This document shows, piece after piece, positions 27,087 through 31,727 of a stretch of DNA of 31,727 bases. Origin of the DNA: JBGCED01 sp045106055. GTDB taxonomy: Bacteria > Pseudomonadota > Alphaproteobacteria > CBDDJK01. The notes below the pieces were generated by a model that did no database searches, was not told the origin of the DNA, and saw nothing but the letters and a program-made list of their open reading frames with translations. The DNA is taken from assembly GCA_045106055.1 (NCBI GenBank), contig JBGCED010000038.1, positions 1 to 31,727 of the forward strand, in the 5' to 3' direction. The translations under genes and the position numbers were made by a program. The first letter of the stretch is position 1; each line of letters opens with the position of its first letter.

Positions 27087-27098
27087 GAAAGAAGATAA

Positions 27099-28151
27099 AT
27101 GATGAAGAAATTATTAAAAATATTTGCGCAAGAATTAAAGGAAAATAAGCCTTATGAAACGCCGCCCATCTGGCTGATGCGACAAGCAGGGCGTTATTTG
27201 CCTGAATATATGAACACACGCAGCGAAGCAGGGTCTTTTTTAAATCTATGCTATAATCCTAAATTGGCAGAAAAAGTAACTTTACAGCCGATTGAACGCT
27301 TTGGGCTTGATGCTGCAATTATGTTTAGTGATATTTTGGTCATTCCCCATGCGCTGGGCCGTTCGGTAAGATTTGAAACAGGCGAAGGACCACGGCTTGA
27401 CCCTTTGACAACGCAGGCAGAGATTTTAAAGCTAAGGGATGAAATGCCAAGGATGCTGCCAAGATTAGAGCCTGTTTTTGAACTTTTGCAGCGGCTTTCC
27501 GTTTCTTTGCCAAAAGAAACCACCTTAATTGGCTTTTCTGGATCGCCTTGGACATTGGCGTGCTATATGCTATGTGGGGGCAGTATTCCCAATTTTCCAA
27601 AAGCACGCTTAATGGCATATCAACATCCAGAAATGCTGAATCAATTAACGGATATTTTAGTCGAAGCCATATCACTTTATTTAATTAAACAGGTAAATTC
27701 TGGCGCAGAAATGCTGCAATTATTTGATAGCTGGTCAGGATTATTGGATCAAACTGGTTTTGAAAATTTTGTCATTAATCCCACCGCTAAAATCATTGAA
27801 AATATACGGCAAGCGGGGGTTACTGTTCCCATTATTGGCTTTCCAAGAGGGGCTGGCAGTCTTTATCAAGATTATGCAATTAAGACAAAAATAAATGGAT
27901 TATCGCTGGATCCTGCTGTAAATTTAAATTACGCACAAACAATGTTGCAGCCTCATGCGGTTTTGCAAGGCAATTTAGAACCTTTACGGCTGCAAGCAAG
28001 CGATCTATTATGGAAAAAACAAGTGGTTAAGATTCTGTCAACCATCGGCAAACAGCGTTTTATTTTTAATCTTGGCCATGGTATTGATAAGGAAACAGAC
28101 CCTGATCAGGTCAAAAACCTAATTGATTTCATTCGCGATTATAAGGAATAA
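27099..28151 (+). CDS. hemE: Uroporphyrinogen decarboxylase HemE
   Basis: Converts uroporphyrinogen III to coproporphyrinogen III in heme synthesis. The 350-residue length is normal. The signature PIWLMRQAGRYLPEY is at 23-37 with substrate-binding Arg28 and Arg32, catalytic Asp78 in FSDILVIPHALG, the second signature GFSGSPWTLACYML at 145-158, then LQLFDSWSG, GFPRGAG, LQGNLEPL and FNLGHGI near the end. The start is ATGATG at 27099/27102. A purine-rich stretch (gaaagaaagaag) serves as ribosome binding site. It is followed 5 bp later by hemH, whose Shine-Dalgarno overlaps the hemE stop codon. Confidence 0.96.
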   Translation: MMKKLLKIFAQELKENKPYETPPIWLMRQAGRYLPEYMNTRSEAGSFLNLCYNPKLAEKVTLQPIERFGLDAAIMFSDILVIPHALGRSVRFETGEGPRLDPLTTQAEILKLRDEMPRMLPRLEPVFELLQRLSVSLPKETTLIGFSGSPWTLACYMLCGGSIPNFPKARLMAYQHPEMLNQLTDILVEAISLYLIKQVNSGAEMLQLFDSWSGLLDQTGFENFVINPTAKIIENIRQAGVTVPIIGFPRGAGSLYQDYAIKTKINGLSLDPAVNLNYAQTMLQPHAVLQGNLEPLRLQASDLLWKKQVVKILSTIGKQRFIFNLGHGIDKETDPDQVKNLIDFIRDYKE

Positions 28152-28156
28152 TATCT

Positions 28157-29167
28157 GTGTCACACGCACCCCACAAGGATCATAGACGGCATAAAAAGGG
28201 CGTGATTTTAATTAATCTTGGCACGCCATCAGCCCCAACCGCAAAAGCGGTTAAACGCTATTTAAAAGAATTTTTAACTGATCGCCGTGTGATTGAATTG
28301 CCGCTTTTTTTATGGAAAATCATTCTTTATGGCATTATTTTACCAATCAGATCAAAAAAATCGGCAGCGAATTATGCCAAAATTTGGGATAAAACCCATA
28401 ATGATTCTCCACTGCGTTATTATTTAAAATCGCTGCAAGCTAAATTATCGGATCAGTTTAAGGATGAATTGATCATCAGCGCGGGAATGCGCTATGGCGA
28501 ACCTTCATTACAGCAAGCCGTGGATGAATTATTAAAGCAGCAAGTTGGCGATATTACCCTGCTTCCGCTTTACCCGCAATATTGCGCAGCAACGACGGCA
28601 AGCGCGCAAGATAAATTCTTTGATATCCTGTTAAAAATGCGCTGGCAGCCAAATTTTAAAGTGATTGGCGCTTATTATGATCATCCTTTATATATTTCAA
28701 CAATTTCAAATCACTTAAAATCACATCTTGATTCATTAAAACAGCCCCCCGATTTGATTATATGTTCTTTTCATGGCATGCCCAAACGCACGCTTGAATT
28801 GGGTGATCCTTATTATTGCCACGCCCATAAGACAGCGCGCTTGATCAAGGAATCCTTAAAGCTGGATGATGATCTTTTTAAATTGGGCTTTCAATCCAGA
28901 TTTGGTCCTGCAAAATGGCTTGAACCTTCGATTGATCAATTATTAGCAGATGCAATTCAAAAGAAATTAAAGCATATTGTGATGATTGCACCAGGATTTT
29001 CATTTGATTGCGTTGAAACGCTGGAGGAAATTTCAATTGGTTACCGCGAAGATTTTATGGAAGCAGGCGGGGTGAAATTTGATTATATCCCTTGCCTAAA
29101 TGATACAGAAGATGCGGTATCGCTCTATGCAGCCTTAATCAAAGAAACATCAAGGAATGCAGGGTAA
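28157..29167 (+). CDS. hemH: Ferrochelatase HemH
   Basis: Inserts ferrous iron into protoporphyrin IX, the last step of heme synthesis. The product is 336 residues starting at GTG 28157, with AAGGA at 28143-28147 inside the hemE end at 9 nt spacing. It begins with a His/Lys-rich stretch, then GVILINLGTPSAP, the classic ferrochelatase opening. Catalytic His206 is in CSFHGMP, followed by QSRFGPAKWLEPS, and Glu287 is in DCVETLEEI. The His-to-Glu distance of 81 residues matches characterised ferrochelatases. I see no [2Fe-2S] C-terminal extension. The stop overlaps the glnE start (TAATG), consistent with translational coupling. Confidence 0.96.
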   Translation: MSHAPHKDHRRHKKGVILINLGTPSAPTAKAVKRYLKEFLTDRRVIELPLFLWKIILYGIILPIRSKKSAANYAKIWDKTHNDSPLRYYLKSLQAKLSDQFKDELIISAGMRYGEPSLQQAVDELLKQQVGDITLLPLYPQYCAATTASAQDKFFDILLKMRWQPNFKVIGAYYDHPLYISTISNHLKSHLDSLKQPPDLIICSFHGMPKRTLELGDPYYCHAHKTARLIKESLKLDDDLFKLGFQSRFGPAKWLEPSIDQLLADAIQKKLKHIVMIAPGFSFDCVETLEEISIGYREDFMEAGGVKFDYIPCLNDTEDAVSLYAALIKETSRNAG

Positions 29168-31727
29168 TGGACGGCGCGGCTTTATGGGAAAATATAAAAA
29201 AGCTTCCCATAGAATCAGATCATAATATTCTTGCGCCTAAGGTTTTAAATTCACTTAAAACCGCGAATTTACCAGAATCCATCATTGATTTTACAGCTGC
29301 CGTGGCGGAATGTTCCCCCTATTTGCATGGGTTAATGCAGCATCAAGCAGATTATGCTGCGATTTTCAAACAATCCCCCGAATCCTATTGCGACCTTATC
29401 TTAAAGACCATGGCGGATTATAAAGATATGGTTAGGCCATTTGCTTCCACTGAAAGCTTAATGGTTGAATTGCGGATGAATAAACAAAAATTAGCGCTTG
29501 GATTAGGGCTAGCAGATCTTGGTGGCTTATTGACGCTTGAACAAGTCACCCATTATCTTTCTAAATTTGCAGATCATGCGCTGGATCTTGCATTGATTTA
29601 CAGTTTGCAATCCTGCTTACGGTTAAAGGATCGCACAAGCCCGTTTCCCCATCAAGACCAAACCATCAAGGCGCAATGCGGATTATTTCCCATTACCATT
29701 CTTGCAATGGGCAAGCTTGGCGCGGATGAATTAAATTATTCCAGCGATATTGATTTAATTTTATTATATGATCCACAAGGTTTTGAATTTTGTGATCCTG
29801 ATCGCCTTCAGCAAGATTTGGTTCGCACATCGCATTTATTCACAAAAATCATCGAAGAAAAGCAAGCCAATGGCTATGTGTTTCGTGTGGATTTAAGGCT
29901 GCGCCCCGATCCCAATGTAACTCCGCCGATTATTTCGGTTGAAGCTGCGGAACAATATTATGAAACTCAAGGCCTTAATTGGGAACGCTCGGCAATGATT
30001 AAGGCGCGCCCTTGCGCTGGTAATATTGAGTTGGGCAATTTGTTTTTAACCCATATCAAGCCCTTTATCTGGCGAAAATATCTTGATTTTGCAGCCATAG
30101 AAGATATTCGCGCGATCAAACTTCAAATTGAGGCTTATCGCAAAGGCAAAGAAATTGATTTTTTTGGGCATAATATTAAAACAGGTCACGGCGGCATTCG
30201 TGAAATAGAATTTTATGCGCAAACCCAGCAATTAATCTGGGGCGGGAAACAATCTGAACTTAGAATTCGCCAAACGATCGCAAGCCTTCATCAATTATCA
30301 ACCACCAAAATTATCAAAACCAATGATGATCAAGATTTAAAAATGGCTTATGTGTTTTTAAGAACGCTGGAGCATCGCTTACAAATGGTTGATGATCAAC
30401 AGACACAAACCATGCCAAATGATCGCTCAGCCATGCTTAAAATCGCAAATATGATGGGTTTTGAATCAATTGATGCGTTTGAATTTGAATTTATGACAAT
30501 ATTGGGCAAGGTTGCGGCGATTTTTGATGATTATTTCTTTAAAGAGGATGAACAAGATCATGCTATCTCTGAAAGCTTGGATTTTAGCCATAAAGAAATT
30601 CCAATCGCAATAGAAAGCTTTTTGCGCGATTGCGGGTTTAAAGAACCAACCAGCATTTATAATATGCTTCATATTTGGGCGATTGGGCGTTATCGTGCGA
30701 CAAAATTCCAACGCGCACGCGATATTTTAAAAAAAATTCTGCCCGAATTATTGGTGAATTTCAAATCAACGCTTGATCCAGATGCTGGATTTAGAAATTT
30801 TGATCGCTTTTTAGAAAAACTACCGTCAGGGGTTCAGCTTTTTTCACTGTTTAAATCAAACCCTAATTTAATGCGTCTATTGATTGATATTATTAGCAAT
30901 GCCCCAAGATTGGGGCAGCTATTATCGGATGATGCGGAATTGATTGAAAATTTACTTGATCAGCAAATGGTAACCAACCATGAAACGATTGACATTTTAC
31001 GCGATAAATTAACCGATCAACTTAACAATGCGACGATTCCAGATGATGATGAAAATATCTTTTACCTTATTCGAAAATTTGTCTCTGATCGTGAATTTCA
31101 AATTGGGGTTCAGTTCTTACAGCAGCTGATTAATATTGATGAATTATCGCTAAGGCTGTCTAATCTTGCTGAAGCCAGCGTTGGCATCTTAACCGAATTT
31201 ATCATTGGGCAGTTTATTAAGCAGCATGGCACGATTGAAACTTCAAATTTTGCAATCATCGCGGTGGGAAAACTAGGGTCGCGTGAATTATTACCTGCAA
31301 GCGATTTGGATTTATTGCTGGTTTATGATGAAATCAATGATGATGAAGCCCAAATCGTAAAATCAAATGGGCAACGCCCCTTATATCTTCAAGTTTATTA
31401 TCAGCGTTTGGCGCAAAGGATTGTAAATGGCATATCGCTTGAAATGCGCGGGGGAAAATTATTTGAAGTTGATCTTAGGCTGCGCCCATCAGGCACAACC
31501 GCGCTTGCCAATCAATTTCAAACGCTAATAGATTATTATATGCTGGAATCAGGAAAGCCAAAACCCGCAGCTGCTTGGAATTTTGAATATATGGCAATGA
31601 CGCGGGCAAGGGTGATTTATGCAACCAATACAGATTTTAAACATTCGCTTTGTAAATGGCGTAATGGGTTGTTTCAACAAGAAAGAGACACTATTCAGCT
31701 GGCAATAGATGTTAAAGATATGCGAGA
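29167..31727 (+). CDS. glnE: Bifunctional glutamine synthetase adenylyltransferase/deadenylase GlnE, 3' end outside window
   Basis: Adds and removes AMP on glutamine synthetase to tune nitrogen assimilation. The frame opens at ATG 29167, sharing bases with the hemH stop, and runs to the right edge with 853 full codons. AAGGA at 29152-29156 is a good ribosome binding site. The first nucleotidyltransferase domain has MGKLGADELNYSSDIDL with Asp194/Asp196, followed by VDLRLRPDPN, NWERSAMIKARP and FAAIEDIR. The second has VGKLGSRELLPASDLDL with Asp713/Asp715, then EVDLRLRPSGT and WNFEYMAMTRARV. These are the N-terminal deadenylase and C-terminal adenylylase halves. About 100 residues appear to be missing at the C-terminus because of the window edge. 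Confidence 0.96.
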   Translation, partial: MDGAALWENIKKLPIESDHNILAPKVLNSLKTANLPESIIDFTAAVAECSPYLHGLMQHQADYAAIFKQSPESYCDLILKTMADYKDMVRPFASTESLMVELRMNKQKLALGLGLADLGGLLTLEQVTHYLSKFADHALDLALIYSLQSCLRLKDRTSPFPHQDQTIKAQCGLFPITILAMGKLGADELNYSSDIDLILLYDPQGFEFCDPDRLQQDLVRTSHLFTKIIEEKQANGYVFRVDLRLRPDPNVTPPIISVEAAEQYYETQGLNWERSAMIKARPCAGNIELGNLFLTHIKPFIWRKYLDFAAIEDIRAIKLQIEAYRKGKEIDFFGHNIKTGHGGIREIEFYAQTQQLIWGGKQSELRIRQTIASLHQLSTTKIIKTNDDQDLKMAYVFLRTLEHRLQMVDDQQTQTMPNDRSAMLKIANMMGFESIDAFEFEFMTILGKVAAIFDDYFFKEDEQDHAISESLDFSHKEIPIAIESFLRDCGFKEPTSIYNMLHIWAIGRYRATKFQRARDILKKILPELLVNFKSTLDPDAGFRNFDRFLEKLPSGVQLFSLFKSNPNLMRLLIDIISNAPRLGQLLSDDAELIENLLDQQMVTNHETIDILRDKLTDQLNNATIPDDDENIFYLIRKFVSDREFQIGVQFLQQLINIDELSLRLSNLAEASVGILTEFIIGQFIKQHGTIETSNFAIIAVGKLGSRELLPASDLDLLLVYDEINDDEAQIVKSNGQRPLYLQVYYQRLAQRIVNGISLEMRGGKLFEVDLRLRPSGTTALANQFQTLIDYYMLESGKPKPAAAWNFEYMAMTRARVIYATNTDFKHSLCKWRNGLFQQERDTIQLAIDVKDMR

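Larger units (their letters stand above)
26735..27098. other. Candidate chromosomal replication origin (oriC)
   Basis: This 364-bp gap between mutS and hemE has no convincing gene. It contains two perfect DnaA boxes (TTATNCACA) in the same orientation, plus weaker ones: TAATACACA at 26769-26777 and TTATACAG at 26833-26840 and 26998-27005. Several TTCACAA elements occur at 26933-26939 and 26942-26948. A very AT-rich stretch at 27036-27058 (tatatattata core) could be the unwinding element. GANTC sites are at 26990-26994 and 27061-27065. hemE flanks oriC in Caulobacter crescentus and Rickettsia prowazekii, so the neighbour supports the call. I see no TTAA-N7-TTAA CtrA box. hemE's own promoter must also lie here. 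Confidence 0.72.

Noticed and set aside
26735..27098. CtrA binding box (TTAA-N7-TTAA) in the candidate origin
   Set aside because: Several TTAA tetramers are present (26859, 26877, 26884, 26898), but none has the 7-nt spacing.

Overview
The window looks like the chromosome of a fairly AT-rich alphaproteobacterium. The evidence is the gene set rather than a species match. It has a DUF1013/TrcR cell-cycle regulator, which is an alphaproteobacterial family. It has a fused proline dehydrogenase/P5C dehydrogenase (PutA). It also has hemE next to a non-coding region with DnaA boxes, the origin-flanking arrangement known from Caulobacter and Rickettsia. GANTC (CcrM-type) sites occur in two regulatory regions. 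I cannot name the genus.

Layout. (1) 1-15764, minus strand: the first 5254 codons of a giant repeat adhesin that runs off the left edge. It has a non-repetitive N-terminus and an acidic linker, then roughly 47 bacterial Ig-like repeats of about 100 residues. (2) 15765-16091: AT-rich adhesin leader with two 18-bp direct repeats, each holding a small dyad. (3) 16092-17075, minus: prmA. (4) 17076-17348: divergent regulatory region with tandem 20-mers and two GANTC sites, then trcR (DUF1013) on plus. (5) 18006-18581, minus: exported histidine phosphatase. (6) 18745-22065, plus: putA, preceded by a 13-bp tandem repeat that carries its ribosome binding site. (7) 22265-26734, plus: rpsD-hisI-nth-mutS, with nth overlapping hisI and mutS overlapping nth at the upstream ATG. 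(8) 26735-27098: candidate chromosomal replication origin. (9) 27099 to the right edge, plus: hemE-hemH-glnE, tightly packed and probably translationally coupled; glnE is cut by the window end.

How the genes relate. hemE and hemH supply two late steps of heme synthesis. glnE controls glutamine synthetase by adenylylation. nth and mutS are DNA repair genes lying directly beside the candidate origin. putA feeds proline carbon into glutamate and has no N-terminal ribbon-helix-helix repressor domain, so its regulator must lie elsewhere. The adhesin has no Sec signal and probably needs a type I secretion system, which is not in this window.

The most notable points are the candidate oriC upstream of hemE, the very large Ig-repeat protein with an unrecognised N-terminal domain, and three operator-like repeat clusters in the adhesin, trcR and putA leaders. 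I found no rRNA, tRNA, IS element, prophage or CRISPR array.
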